NCBI RefSeq assembly: GCF_012932495.1
Contig: NZ_JABCNG010000001.1
Location: 1,178,001-1,242,000, forward strand
From: Novosphingobium sp. SG919
GTDB taxonomy: Bacteria > Pseudomonadota > Alphaproteobacteria > Sphingomonadales > Sphingomonadaceae
Reading direction: 5' to 3'
Length of the DNA stretch: 64,000 bases
Below are positions 33,069 through 44,722 of the stretch, piece after piece. Positions within the stretch are counted from its first letter, which is position 1. Every line of letters begins with the position of its first letter. The notes under the pieces are model-generated. The model was not told the DNA's origin, did not search any database, and saw nothing but the letters and a program-made list of their open reading frames with translations. The position numbers were made by a program, and so were the translations under genes.

Positions 33069-33623
33069 TCACAGCCTTTTGAGCGGGAGCAGGCGGATCC
33101 GGTCGAGCAGCGCGACGATCCGCGTGATCACCGGGTGCAGCAACACCGCGAGCAGCACTTGTGGCCCCACCGTGACGGGCAAGGGATAGCCGGTGGCCAA
33201 CCCGGCGAGGCACGCCGTGAGCACGACATAGGCCGCCAGCAGCGTGGCGGCGGTCAGCCAGTCCTGGATAAAGCCGCGCCACAGGAATTTCTCGTCGATC
33301 ACGTCCATGGCCAGCATGGTGAGCGACCACAGCACGATGCCGCTGCCAAACGGCTGGCCGCTGTAGAGATCGTCGAACAGGCCCAGCGGCAGCCCGGCCC
33401 AGACCGGCAGCAGCGTGGGCCGCAGCAGGCGCCAGGCGAGCAAGGTCATGAAGCCGAGCGGCGGCAGCACCGGCGCGGAGGCGACCACCGGCGAAAACGT
33501 GACCATCGAGGCGAGCATGATCGAAAGCCACGGCAGGCCTTGCGCCACCACGGGCGAAGGCCCGCGATTGAGGCGGCGCCGCACGAGGTCTTCGGGATGC
33601 GCGGGAAGGAAGGGGAGGGGCAT
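33069..33623 (-). CDS. mreD: Rod shape-determining protein MreD
   Basis: Small integral membrane protein of the elongasome that links MreC to the PBP2-RodA enzymes; 184 residues with five to six hydrophobic segments (LSIMLASMVTFSPVV, LGFMTLLAWRLLRPTLLPVW, GIVLWSLTMLAMDVI, LTAATLLAAYVVLTACLAGL, VLLAVLLHPVITRIVALLD). The family signature GLPLGLFDDLYSGQPFGSGI (about 77-96) is present. It lies between mreC and mrdA; the gap to mreC is 15 bases. MreD proteins vary greatly in sequence, and position supports the call as much as similarity. Confidence 0.93.
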   Translation of the reverse strand: MPLPFLPAHPEDLVRRRLNRGPSPVVAQGLPWLSIMLASMVTFSPVVASAPVLPPLGFMTLLAWRLLRPTLLPVWAGLPLGLFDDLYSGQPFGSGIVLWSLTMLAMDVIDEKFLWRGFIQDWLTAATLLAAYVVLTACLAGLATGYPLPVTVGPQVLLAVLLHPVITRIVALLDRIRLLPLKRL

Positions 33624-33638
33624 CGATGCGGCCGCGCT

Positions 33639-34550
33639 TCAAGGATTGCCGTCGTCGGCGGGCGGCGGCGGCGCGGCTTTCTGTGCAGCTTCCAGCGCGG
33701 CCTGGGCGCCGGCCTGCCAGGCCGGTAGCACGACCACGAAATCGGCGTCCGACGGGTCGCTGGCGAGATGGCCGGTGGCGCCATCGCGGTGCGGCTCTGT
33801 CGCCACGGCCACGGGAATGCCCGGCGGATAGAGCCCGCCCGAGCCCGAGGTGACGAAGACATCGCCCTTTTTCAGCGTGGCGACCCCGGTGTTGATCAGG
33901 CGGATTTCGATCCGGCCGTTGGCACCGCCCTGCACGAAGGCGGTAAGGCCATCCGAGGCGCGGCGCACCGGCACCACGTTGTCGGGATCGGTCACCAGCA
34001 GCACGCGTGCGGTGTTGGGCCCGGTTTCCACCACGCGGCCGATCAGGCCGCCGGCCGCGCGCACCGGCTGGCCGTTTTGCACGCCCTGGTTGCTGCCCAC
34101 CGAAAGCACGGCAAAGCGGCGGGTGGACGTGGCGGTGGAGCCGATCAGGCGCGCGCCGGTAACGGGGCGCACGGCGGGATCGACGATCCCGAGCAGCGCC
34201 TTGAGCCGGGCGTTTTCCTGTTGCAGCGCATGCATCGTAACCGCGTCGGCGCGAGCGGCCTGCACTTCGCGGGTGAGCGCGGCGTTCTGCCGGCCGGCGT
34301 TGAAATAGGCGCCGATCGCGGCAAACACGCCCTGGCTGGCGCTGCGCGTTTCCGCGCCGGCCTGGCCCAGCGGACGCGCCACTTCGCTGGCGGTGGTGCG
34401 GGCAAAGGCAAAGGCTTCCGGGTTGAACATCGAGACGCCGAGCACGACGAGACCCGCCACGACGCCCAGAACGGCGATCACGTAGCCGGTGAAAATCCCG
34501 TATTGCGCCCTGCGCGAAAAGCCCGGGCGCCGGTCAGGCGACCGCGCCAT
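33639..34550 (-). CDS. mreC: Rod shape-determining protein MreC
   Basis: Periplasmic scaffold of the elongasome that binds PBP2; 303 residues. It has a short cytoplasmic start (MARSPDRRPGFSRRAQYG), one membrane helix (GYVIAVLGVVAGLVVLGVSM), a coiled coil with NAALTREVQAARADAVTMHA and LQQENARLKALLGI (about 85-125), and the beta-rich MreC domain: GARLIGSTATSTRRFAVLSV, GSNQGVQNGQPVRAAGGLIG, RVVETGPNTARVLLVTDPDN, VFVTSGSGGLYPPGIPVAVA. The last 40 residues are an Ala/Pro-rich tail. The gap to mreB is 108 bases, and to mreD 15. Confidence 0.96.
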   Translation of the reverse strand: MARSPDRRPGFSRRAQYGIFTGYVIAVLGVVAGLVVLGVSMFNPEAFAFARTTASEVARPLGQAGAETRSASQGVFAAIGAYFNAGRQNAALTREVQAARADAVTMHALQQENARLKALLGIVDPAVRPVTGARLIGSTATSTRRFAVLSVGSNQGVQNGQPVRAAGGLIGRVVETGPNTARVLLVTDPDNVVPVRRASDGLTAFVQGGANGRIEIRLINTGVATLKKGDVFVTSGSGGLYPPGIPVAVATEPHRDGATGHLASDPSDADFVVVLPAWQAGAQAALEAAQKAAPPPPADDGNP

Positions 34551-34658
34551 GATATTCTACCCCTGATACTCTTCTCTATGCCAAGCCAGAGACGCGATGA
34601 AGGCCGGCTGAACCGCCGCTTGCCCCAATCGCGCCGCCGGCCCGAATATCGGCATTCC

Positions 34659-37748
<3,090 letters not shown>

Positions 37749-37813
37749 GGACCTAGCGCCCCAATAAACGACCGCGCATCCCGCCATTCTCGGAGCTTTG
37801 CAGGGAGAAGTCA

Positions 37814-38635
37814 GTGCTTGCGAGAATGGTGGCTCAGCTTATCGGCCTATCGCTGTTCGCATCGTCGGCACAGGCCGCGATGCAGAAGGTTGTCAGCGTG
37901 GCGCCGGAAAAGTGGGAACTCTACACACGGACAGCAGAAGATGGTCGTCCTCTTGTGGTGATTGCGCGACAGCGCGACGAAAGCAAAGAAACGTTGTTGC
38001 AAAACGGCATCGTCACCCTGGTCCGGTGCCGTGCTGATCCTGATGCGGTAAACGGACAAGGGATGCCAAAGGGTACCGACCGCCTTTATCCGCTGGAAGA
38101 CAGGCTTGATGAGGAGCCTGCGTTGCGTGCCGTTGGGGGGATTCGTGTGGCAAGCGTGACAGGGCAGGGCGAGCGCCGAATGATCCTCGTGCACAGAAGC
38201 CCCATCGACCTTGCCCCCGTTCTCTCTGCGTTTCCGGTAGAAGGCTATACTTGCGGAACCTCGGCGGTTTCGGATCGCGCCGCCCTGATCCAGCTCGTCA
38301 CGCCCACCGAGGTCGAGCATCAATTCAACGCCGATGCAGACGTGATCGCGTCTCTTGAGAAGCAGGGGGATGACGGCCATGCACCGCGAAGTACCGATTT
38401 CTGGTTCTATGGCAGCCCAGAGGCGCTCAAAGCCACCGCCGGCCGGCTCGGGCCGCTCGGCTTTTCGGTAAAGCGATGGCTGGATGGCCGCTCCGGCATT
38501 GTCCTTTCCCGCACCATGCCGGTCGATCTCTCCAGCTTTCAGGCGGTCACCCCGGCAATCGTTGACGCAGCCGGCCAGAACGATGTCGAGTATGACGGCT
38601 GGGAAACAGAAGTCATCTCGGCGAGCGCGAAATGA
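37814..38635 (+). CDS. Exported protein with RraB (RNase E inhibitor-like) domain
   Basis: 273 residues from a GTG with GGGAG eight bases upstream. The start MLARMVAQLIGLSLFASSAQ looks like a signal peptide (cleavage near AQA-AMQK). The first half is unrecognised (VVSVAPEKWELYTRTAEDGR, RMILVHRSPIDLAPVLSAFP). The second half, from about residue 175, has the RraB pattern: ADVIASLEKQGDDGHAPRST, DFWFYGSPEALKATAGRLGP, LGFSVKRW, and the closing VEYDGWETEVI. RraB of E. coli binds RNase E in the cytosol, so an exported copy would need another partner; either the signal call or the inherited function must be reconsidered. The stop overlaps the next ATG. The pair sits between duplicated mutL ends. Confidence 0.7.
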   Translation: MLARMVAQLIGLSLFASSAQAAMQKVVSVAPEKWELYTRTAEDGRPLVVIARQRDESKETLLQNGIVTLVRCRADPDAVNGQGMPKGTDRLYPLEDRLDEEPALRAVGGIRVASVTGQGERRMILVHRSPIDLAPVLSAFPVEGYTCGTSAVSDRAALIQLVTPTEVEHQFNADADVIASLEKQGDDGHAPRSTDFWFYGSPEALKATAGRLGPLGFSVKRWLDGRSGIVLSRTMPVDLSSFQAVTPAIVDAAGQNDVEYDGWETEVISASAK

Positions 38636-39024
38636 AACAGTACCATCACGCATGGGGCAAGATCGGGCTTGCCGCCTTTCTCCTTGCCGGCACGGTTGGA
38701 TGTAAGCAGCAAGGGTTGCCCGCCACGCCGCTGTTTGCCGGGGTTGAAGGTAGCACCTTTCAACAAGGCAGCGCGATGATCCAGCAAAGGCTCGATGCTC
38801 GTTTCCCCAAGGGCTCTTCCGCTCGCGCGCTGGCGGCATATCTTGAGCAACAAGGATTGATCTTGGTCCGTCCGGTCGGAGGAGCGTTGCCCACCACCGG
38901 TAGCGCGCAGGCCAAAGTTCGCGGATTTGTCTGCGGGAGTCAGGTCCGCGTGGATTGGAAAGCTGACAAGAATCAGGCAGTTGAGCGGATCTTCGCCCTG
39001 TACGGCGACACGGGCTGCCCGTAG
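38632..39024 (+). CDS. Putative small lipoprotein
   Basis: 130 residues, unknown family. The start MKQYHHAWGKIGLAAFLLAG leads to TVGC-KQQG, a passable but not ideal lipobox, so lipid attachment at Cys24 is likely but not certain. The mature part includes GSAMIQQRLDARFPKGSSAR, ALAAYLEQQGLILVRPVGG and a second Cys pair (VCGSQVRVDWK, GDTGCP). It overlaps the RraB-domain gene by four bases, so both are made together and, if the signals are right, both act outside the cytoplasm. Function is unknown. Confidence 0.6.
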   Translation: MKQYHHAWGKIGLAAFLLAGTVGCKQQGLPATPLFAGVEGSTFQQGSAMIQQRLDARFPKGSSARALAAYLEQQGLILVRPVGGALPTTGSAQAKVRGFVCGSQVRVDWKADKNQAVERIFALYGDTGCP

Positions 39025-39060
39025 CGTAGGGTGTGTGCGTGCCGTTTACGGGCTGGCCAA

Positions 39061-39106
39061 TGCCAGGCTGGCCCACGGCGTATTCAGAAGCTGTTCGGGC
39101 GGAAGT
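39061..39106 (+). pseudogene. mutL: Remnant of a second mutL 3' end
   Basis: This short stretch aligns with the last 15 codons of mutL at 37700-37746. It reads A-R-L-A-H-G, then a one-base deletion, then I-Q-K-L-F-G-R-K, against K-L-A-H-G-D-I-E-K-L-F-G-R-K in the intact gene, and the final 21 bases are identical. It lies about 40 bases past the lipoprotein stop and before the convergent ATPase gene. The simplest reading is a leftover mutL tail displaced when the two-gene cassette was inserted at the end of mutL. Confidence 0.7.
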
Positions 39107-39145
39107 GGCATCAGACTCCCCCACCGGAAGATGCTCTCGGCTGAG

Positions 39146-39907
39146 TCAGTCGATCATCGTTTCGACGGTTTCGTGTGGATAGAGCACGAATTCCCGATAG
39201 AGCTTGAAGTGCGCGGTCTGTTCGATGGCGGTGGGGCGAAAGCCGAATTCGTCGAGTTGCCAGAGATCGGCATCTGGCAGGGCCATCAGGATGGGTGAGT
39301 GTGTGGCCATGATGATCTGGCAGGTGCCGGCGCGCTGAAGTTGGCGCAGCAGCTTGAGGAACTCGAACTGCTTTGCCGGTGACAGGGCCGATTCCGGTTC
39401 GTCGAGAATGAAAAGACCCGGTTCGGTAAGGCGCTCTTCGAAGAAGCTGAAGAAGCCTTCGCCGTGCGACGCGCGCAGATAGCCGGCGCGCAGGGATCCC
39501 ATCTCATCGAGATAGCGGGCCACGGAAAAGAAGCTCTCGGCGCGGAAAAACCAGCCATGCTTGACCTGGGGCAGCCATGCTGCCTTGAGCAGCTCGCCCA
39601 GGCGCGCTCCGTCTTCGCCCGAAGCGACCGAGGGGGCAACGGCACGCATGCCCGCCGCACCACCGCTTTCGCTAAAGCCGGCCATGGTGGCCAACGCCTC
39701 CAGAATGGTGGACTTGCCCGAGCCGTTCTCGCCGACAATGATTGTGATTGCCTTTTCGAATGTCAGGTCGAGGCCCTCGTTCTGGACGATGGGCAGCGAC
39801 AGGGGATAGGCATTCCAGTCCAATTCGGCGTCTTGGGAAATGGTGGGCAGCCAGGCGCGCTTCAGGAATGGGGGCGGCAATCGGATGGTGCGGGATCTAC
39901 GGCTCAT
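39146..39907 (-). CDS. AAA-family ATPase (ABC/RecF-like predicted ATPase)
   Basis: 253 residues of the predicted ATP-binding protein group related to ABC and SMC/RecF heads. Motifs: Walker A IIVGENGSGKSTILEALATM (about 54-73), signature-like region PSVASGEDGARLGELLKAAW, Walker B GLFILDEPESALSPAKQFEF (about 172-191), and switch region IIMATHSPILMALPDADLW. It lacks a long coiled coil or nuclease domain, so it is a stand-alone ATPase of unknown substrate. ATG 39907 gives MSRRSRTIRLPPPFLK; the frame extends further but without support. It is convergent with the inserted cassette downstream of mutL. Confidence 0.85.
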   Translation of the reverse strand: MSRRSRTIRLPPPFLKRAWLPTISQDAELDWNAYPLSLPIVQNEGLDLTFEKAITIIVGENGSGKSTILEALATMAGFSESGGAAGMRAVAPSVASGEDGARLGELLKAAWLPQVKHGWFFRAESFFSVARYLDEMGSLRAGYLRASHGEGFFSFFEERLTEPGLFILDEPESALSPAKQFEFLKLLRQLQRAGTCQIIMATHSPILMALPDADLWQLDEFGFRPTAIEQTAHFKLYREFVLYPHETVETMID

Positions 39908-40094
39908 CGCGGTTCTCTTCCAAAAGGCGAGCAAGGCATAAGGAATGCGCGGAAGCGCAGGCAAGGGCAGAAGGCGTTAACCGACAGGAAAACCGCGCCA
40001 ACATCCACCCTCCGTGCAGCGGGTGAGGATCTGCTTGGTTGCTGGTGCTTGTGAGATTATCGAAGGGCTTGCCTGCGAAAAGGAGAGAGAGTTC

Positions 40095-40589
40095 ATGCGG
40101 CACCTTGCGATCCTTCTGCCCCTGGCCGCCCTGACCGCCTGCCACAAGGCGCCGCAGCAGAGCGACGCGGCCGCGATTGCCCAGGTGGAGGCGGCGCAGA
40201 AGGAGCGGGCGCCGGCGCGCGAGATCAGCCCGCAAGTGATCGACTTCTTCGATATCACCAAAGGCAAGCTGACCGGATCGGGATGCAACTTCGTACCTGA
40301 CAATGGCGGGATGGGTGCCGTGCTGCTGGCGCAGGAGGACCGGGGCATCATCAAGCTGGACGGCGCGCCGGTAATCCTGGCGGCTGACAAGGGCAGCGCG
40401 AAGCTGCCCCAGCATGGCTGGTCGCACTATACCGGGCGCGAATGGGCGCTCACGCTGACGCGGATCGATGATGGCAAGGGCAAGACGATGGGCGTGATCG
40501 ACAGCTTTACCGGGCAATTGATCATTACCGATGCCGATAATCGCCCGGTCTATAACGCCAAGGGCAATGTGCAGTGCAAGCCGATGTAG
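40095..40589 (+). CDS. Putative lipoprotein
   Basis: 164 residues with a lipobox LTAC at residues 13-16 after MRHLAILLPLAA, so an outer- or inner-membrane lipoprotein is likely. The mature part has a short charged helix (AAAIAQVEAAQKERAPAREI) and then a compact domain with SGCNFVPDNGGMGAVLLAQE, IIKLDGAPVILAADKGSAKL and YTGREWALTLTRIDDGKGKT, ending VQCKPM. This pattern occurs in conserved alphaproteobacterial proteins without known function. AGGAGAG lies ten bases before the ATG. It stands alone, divergent from the ATPase gene. Confidence 0.75.
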   Translation: MRHLAILLPLAALTACHKAPQQSDAAAIAQVEAAQKERAPAREISPQVIDFFDITKGKLTGSGCNFVPDNGGMGAVLLAQEDRGIIKLDGAPVILAADKGSAKLPQHGWSHYTGREWALTLTRIDDGKGKTMGVIDSFTGQLIITDADNRPVYNAKGNVQCKPM

Positions 40590-40711
40590 GTTTCGTCACC
40601 ATATCGCGCAAAAACACCAATCTGGCGCGTTTGGGCATTTCCCGTGGTTCCCCTTTGCCGCCTTGTGCGTCTTCCATCGCGCGGGGGCGCCAACGACTAA
40701 GGGAAATGCCT

Positions 40712-41164
40712 ATGAACAAGGGTCGCCACATCGTGTTGCTTTCAGCACTTTTGCCAATGGCGCTGGCAGGGTGCGCAACCACCGGATCGGTTAAGCGCGC
40801 GCAAGCGGCTGCTGATCAGGCACAGGCGCGAGCCGACGAAGGGGTTACGGCCGCACAGCGGGCACAGGGCTCTGCCGACACTGCCGCACAGGCTGCGGCG
40901 CAGGCCCAGGGTTCGGCCAACAATGCGATGGCTGCCGCACAAGGCGCCGGTTCGGCCGCGCAGGCCGCCTCGATGGCGGCGCAATCGGCCGGTACCCGTG
41001 CGGACTCTCTGGAAACGCGCCTGCGTTCGCTCGAACGCTGGAAGTGGGCGAAGACCCACCCCAAGAAGGCGAAGAAGCACCATGCCCGTCACCATGCGGC
41101 CAAGCGGCAGAACACGCTGCATCGCCCGGTGACCGCCGACCAGACTTCGGCACAGCACATGTAA
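40712..41164 (+). CDS. Alanine-zipper lipoprotein (Lpp/OprI-like)
   Basis: 150-residue lipoprotein with lipobox LAGC at residues 18-21. The mature part is an almost pure Ala/Gln heptad helix (AAADQAQARADEGVTAAQRA, then AQAAAQAQGSANNAMAAAQG), typical of trimeric alanine-zipper murein-lipoprotein-like proteins, ending in a coiled segment DSLETRLRSLERW. The C-terminus is His/Lys-rich (KKAKKHHARHHAAKRQ), which is unusual for the family and may bind peptidoglycan, polyanions or metal. AAGGGA lies eight bases before the ATG, and a strong terminator follows. Probably a structural outer-membrane or periplasmic protein. Confidence 0.8.
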   Translation: MNKGRHIVLLSALLPMALAGCATTGSVKRAQAAADQAQARADEGVTAAQRAQGSADTAAQAAAQAQGSANNAMAAAQGAGSAAQAASMAAQSAGTRADSLETRLRSLERWKWAKTHPKKAKKHHARHHAAKRQNTLHRPVTADQTSAQHM

Positions 41165-41173
41165 TCATTGCCA

Positions 41174-41207
41174 GGGCGCGCGTTGCATCGGCACGCGCGC
41201 CCTTTTT
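41174..41207 (+). terminator. Intrinsic terminator of the alanine-zipper lipoprotein gene
   Basis: Nine-bp stem GGGCGCGCG / CGCGCGCCC with a loop of eleven bases, followed at once by TTTTTCT. It starts ten bases after the stop codon and separates this gene from the convergent MaoC gene. Confidence 0.9.
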
Positions 41208-41214
41208 CTACCGA

Positions 41215-41673
41215 TCAATCCGTGCCGGTGGGATCGCGCGTCGAAACCATCGCGTTGCTCACCATGGTCAGAACCACGACATCGTCTTGGTTGAGCACGC
41301 GGGTGGCGGCGCGAAACAGGCCCATCTCGGGGCGCGACTGGCTGCGGCGCTTGCCCAGGATTTCGGTTTCCACCCGAAGTGTGTCGCCGGGATAGACCGG
41401 ATGGCGCCAGCGCAGTTCGTCGATGCCGGGCGAACCCAGGCCCTGGTGGCCGGCGCGCTCCTGCTCTTCCACGATCATCGCCATGGTCATGGCGCAAGTG
41501 TGCCAGCCGCTCGCCGAAAGCCGCCCGAAATGGGTGGCGGCGGCCGCTTCGTCAGACAGGTGGAACGGCTGCGGATCGTATTTGCCCGCAAATTCGACCA
41601 CTTCCTCGCGCGTGACGACACGCTGCCCGAACCGGGCAACGGCGCCAACCTCCAGATCTTCATAGTATCGCAT
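41215..41673 (-). CDS. MaoC family dehydratase
   Basis: Single hot-dog domain (R)-specific enoyl-CoA hydratase-like protein, 152 residues. Visible: RYYEDLEVGAVARFGQRVVT at the start, then the catalytic region FAGKYDPQPFHLSDEAAAAT (about 28-47), where D32 and H37 match the hydratase Asp/His pair, GRLSASGWHTCAMTMAMI, and DELRWRHPVYPGDTLRVETE in the second half. Such proteins act in fatty-acid or hydroxy-acyl-CoA metabolism; the substrate is not readable. ATG 41673 is preferred over 41688 because family members start at MRYYEDL. It lies 43 bases downstream of the ychF start side on the same strand, probably after it in one transcript. Confidence 0.9.
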   Translation of the reverse strand: MRYYEDLEVGAVARFGQRVVTREEVVEFAGKYDPQPFHLSDEAAAATHFGRLSASGWHTCAMTMAMIVEEQERAGHQGLGSPGIDELRWRHPVYPGDTLRVETEILGKRRSQSRPEMGLFRAATRVLNQDDVVVLTMVSNAMVSTRDPTGTD

Positions 41674-41716
41674 GGCGGCAGGGTGCACCTGCCTTACGCT
41701 TACGTCAACCGTGCAC

Positions 41717-42817
41717 TCAGACGTTGAACTTGAAGTGCATCACGTCACCATCCTTGACGACGTATTCCTTGCCTTCCTGGCGCAGCTTGCCTGCGTCGCG
41801 CGCGGCCGCTTCGCCGCCCAGGCCGACGAAATCGTCATAGGCGATGGTTTCGGCACGGATGAAGCCGCGCTGCATGTCGGAGTGGATTTCGCCCGCCGCT
41901 TCGGGGGCCTTGGCGCCCTGGTGCACGGTCCAGGCGCGGGCTTCCTTGGGGCCGACGGTGAAGAAGGTGAGCAGGTGCAAGAGATCGTACCCGGCGCGGA
42001 TCACGCGGTTGAGGCCGGTTTCGTGCAGGCCCAGTTCTTCCAGGAACGCCAGGCGCTCTTCGGTGTCCATGCCGATCAGGTCTGCCTCGATCGCGGCGGA
42101 GACGACCACGGCCTCGGCGCCTTCGGCCTTGGCCTTTTCGAATACGCGAGCCGAATGGGCGTTGCCGCTGGCCGCGCTTTCCTCTTCCACGTTGCAGACA
42201 TAGAGCACCGGCTTGGCGGTGAGCAGCTGGGCCTGGCGGAACAGGCGCTCTTCCTCGTCGTCCTTGGGCTGGGTCAGCCGGGCGGGCTTGCCTTCGCGCA
42301 GCAGTTCCAGCGCCTGGCCCAGGACCGAGGCCATGGCCTTGGCTTCCTTGTCGCCGCTGGTCGCCTTCTTGGCGGCGGCGGGCACGCGCTTTTCCAGGCT
42401 GTCGAGATCGGCCAGCATCAGTTCGGTTTCCACCGTGTCGGCATCCGACAGCGGATCGACGCGGTTGTCCACGTGCTGGATATCGTCGTTTTCAAAGCAG
42501 CGCAGCACGTGGATGATCGCATCCACCTCGCGGATGTTGCCCAGGAACTGGTTGCCCAGGCCTTCGCCCTTGGATGCGCCGCGCACCAGGCCGGCAATGT
42601 CGACAAAGCCAAGCTGGGTGGGGATGATCTTCTGGCTGCCGGCGATCTTGGCCAGGGTATCGAGCCGGGCATCGGGCACGCCCACGTTGCCCACGTTGGG
42701 TTCGATCGTGCAGAACGGATAGTTGGCGGCCTGGGCGGCCTGCGTCTCGGTCAGCGCGTTGAACAGCGTCGACTTGCCGACATTGGGAAGGCCGACGATC
42801 CCGCAACGAAAACCCAT
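41717..42817 (-). CDS. ychF: Redox-regulated ATPase YchF
   Basis: Universal Obg-like P-loop ATPase of 366 residues that binds ribosomes and affects stress responses. Motifs: G1 GIVGLPNVGKSTLFNALTE (residues 6-24), the altered G4 region characteristic of YchF, which prefers ATP over GTP, NYPFCTIEPNVG (about 33-44), IVDIAG-like FVDIAGLVRGASKGEGLGNQ, and the C-terminal TGS domain ending FRAETIAYDDFVGLGGEAAA and VMHFKFNV. ATG 42817 (MGFRCGIV) is well supported. In many alphaproteobacteria ychF lies near pth and rplY, and both are found about 2.5 kb away here on the same strand. Confidence 0.97.
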   Translation of the reverse strand: MGFRCGIVGLPNVGKSTLFNALTETQAAQAANYPFCTIEPNVGNVGVPDARLDTLAKIAGSQKIIPTQLGFVDIAGLVRGASKGEGLGNQFLGNIREVDAIIHVLRCFENDDIQHVDNRVDPLSDADTVETELMLADLDSLEKRVPAAAKKATSGDKEAKAMASVLGQALELLREGKPARLTQPKDDEEERLFRQAQLLTAKPVLYVCNVEEESAASGNAHSARVFEKAKAEGAEAVVVSAAIEADLIGMDTEERLAFLEELGLHETGLNRVIRAGYDLLHLLTFFTVGPKEARAWTVHQGAKAPEAAGEIHSDMQRGFIRAETIAYDDFVGLGGEAAARDAGKLRQEGKEYVVKDGDVMHFKFNV

Positions 42818-42988
42818 CTTCGTGTCCTTGGCTATGGCCCCAAGCCGATGCGGGGCCGCATATTGCGGCTGGCGATGGTGGCTTGCACGCGCAAGGTCAA
42901 GGGGGCACGGGTGGCAGGGCACGGGGTTTTGCGTGGGGTGGCGACAATCTTCATCGAAGTTTCAACCCTTGCTGGCATGGCAGGCGGC

Positions 42989-44563
42989 ATGAAGCGCCCT
43001 GCCTGGTCTTCCCTTTTGCGTTCCTGTCGTGGGTTGGCGCTCGCCCTGGTGGCGGGCGCGGGGCTGGCGCTGGCCGGCTGTGGCGATGATCCGTCAGCCC
43101 ATGCGGCCCGCGCGCGCACGGCCTTTGCCGCGCAGGATTTCGTGGCGGCACGGATGGAGGCGCTGGCTGCGCTCGATTCTGGGCTCGATTCGGGCAAGCT
43201 GGCGCCGGGCGATGCCCAGGCCCTGCTGCGCCTGCTGGCGCGCGCGCAGTTGCAATTGGGCGATGGCGATGGCGCCCAGGCCACCTTGGTGCGGCTGGAC
43301 GAAGCCGGCGGTGGAGGGGCCGCGGTCAATCGCATGAAGGCCGAAGCGGCGCTGCTTCGCGGGCTACCGCGCCAGGCGTTGTCGCTGCTCGGGCAGGATG
43401 GCGATGCCGATGCCTGGCGCCTGCGCGCCGCCGCGCAGCAGGCCCTGGGCAACAATGCCGATGCACTGGCCGCCTTCCGCCAGGGCCTTGCCGCTGGCGA
43501 TCACGTGGCGTTGGCGCGCGATTATGCCCGCTTCCTGATCACGGCCGAAGACTATGCCGGCGCGCAAGCGGCGCTGGCGGTGATGCAGCGCGGCGATCCC
43601 AAGGGCCTCGATACCGCGATGGTGGAAGGCGCGCTGCGGGCCAAGCAGGGGCAGCTTGACCAGGCGGCCGCGGCCTATGACCGGGCCATCGCCGGCTATC
43701 CCACCCGCGTGGAACCTTTGATCGAGCGGGCCAACCTGGCCGACATGCAGGGCCAGCTGGACCGGGCCATCGGCCTGATCACCCGCGCCGCCAAGCTGGC
43801 GCCGGGCGATGGCCGCGTGCTCGACCTGCAAGTGCAGTTCGCCAGCGAGAAAGGCGATTGGGAAAAGGTGCGCCAATTGCTGGCCCCGCACGAGATCGAT
43901 CTCGATCCGCGCACGCCCAATGGCCTCACGTATGCCGAGGCGTTGTTGCGCCTGGGCCATCCCGAGCAGGCACGGGTGATCTTTGCCCGCGCCCTGCTGC
44001 TTTCGCCGCAGAACCCCTATTCGCGCATGATGCTGGCCGAAGCGCAATTGGCCACCGGCGATCCCGCCACGGCCTTGCGCACGATCCGGCCGCTGTCGGA
44101 TTCGCTGCTGGCCGGCCCGCGCGAACTGGACCTGGCGCTGCGTGCGGCGCGGGCGGCGGGCGATCCGGCTGCCGATGCCCTGGCGGGACGCATCCGCTCT
44201 GCCCAGTGGCAGCAGGACCAGCGCCTGGCCGGAGAAGGGCAGGCGGCCATGGGCCGGCGCGATTGGGCCGCGGCGATCGAGGCTTACACGGCTCTGCTGG
44301 CCGATGGCAGCGACGCCGAAGTGCTCAAGCGCCTGGCCGTGGCGTGCAGCAACGCCGGGCGCCACCGCGAGGCGATTGCCTATGCCGACCGCGCCCTGCT
44401 GATCGCGCCGCGCGATCCCGACATGGTGCACATGGCTGGTCTGGCGCGGCTCAATGCCGGGCAAGACCTGGATGCGGCGCGCCGGCTGCTCGCCCGCGCT
44501 GCAGAGGCCGAGCCCGCCAACCGCCTGTTCCGCGCCGATCTGGCCCGCGCCCAGGCACGCTGA
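42989..44563 (+). CDS. TPR-repeat lipoprotein
   Basis: 524 residues. After a basic start (MKRPAWSSLLRSCRG) and hydrophobic segment the lipobox LAGC gives lipidation at about residue 31. The rest is a solenoid of tetratricopeptide-like helices with recurring Ala/Leu patterns, for example AAAYDRAIAGYPTRVEPLIE, RANLADMQGQLDRAIGLITR, GLTYAEALLRLGHPEQARVI, RALLLSPQNPYSRMMLAEAQ and AIAYADRALLIAPRDPDMVH. Such lipoproteins (PEP-CTERM/polysaccharide export PrsT-like or BamD-like in outline) often organise envelope complexes. A PEP-CTERM protein is encoded nearby on the other strand, which makes the PrsT comparison tempting but not proven. An in-frame ATG at 42977 is an alternative start. Confidence 0.8.
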   Translation: MKRPAWSSLLRSCRGLALALVAGAGLALAGCGDDPSAHAARARTAFAAQDFVAARMEALAALDSGLDSGKLAPGDAQALLRLLARAQLQLGDGDGAQATLVRLDEAGGGGAAVNRMKAEAALLRGLPRQALSLLGQDGDADAWRLRAAAQQALGNNADALAAFRQGLAAGDHVALARDYARFLITAEDYAGAQAALAVMQRGDPKGLDTAMVEGALRAKQGQLDQAAAAYDRAIAGYPTRVEPLIERANLADMQGQLDRAIGLITRAAKLAPGDGRVLDLQVQFASEKGDWEKVRQLLAPHEIDLDPRTPNGLTYAEALLRLGHPEQARVIFARALLLSPQNPYSRMMLAEAQLATGDPATALRTIRPLSDSLLAGPRELDLALRAARAAGDPAADALAGRIRSAQWQQDQRLAGEGQAAMGRRDWAAAIEAYTALLADGSDAEVLKRLAVACSNAGRHREAIAYADRALLIAPRDPDMVHMAGLARLNAGQDLDAARRLLARAAEAEPANRLFRADLARAQAR

Positions 44564-44590
44564 CACCGCGCTGGGCCACTTTCAACGCAA

Positions 44591-44621
44591 CACGCCGCCC
44601 AAGCCAGGCTTGGACGGCGTG
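44591..44621. terminator. Hairpin between convergent TPR and PEP-CTERM genes
   Basis: CACGCCG pairs with CGGCGTG, and inside it CCAAGC pairs with GCTTGG around a three-base loop, with one C/A mismatch. It is placed 28 bases after the TPR gene stop and could end transcription from both sides. Confidence 0.7.
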
Positions 44622-44722
44622 CGGAGAAACAACGCTGAGGCGGTTGCGGGGGCCAGCCAGGCCGCGCGGTATGCGCAAACCCGTCCCTGTGCCGGTATCC
44701 CCCCGCTATGCGCCGGCGTGGA

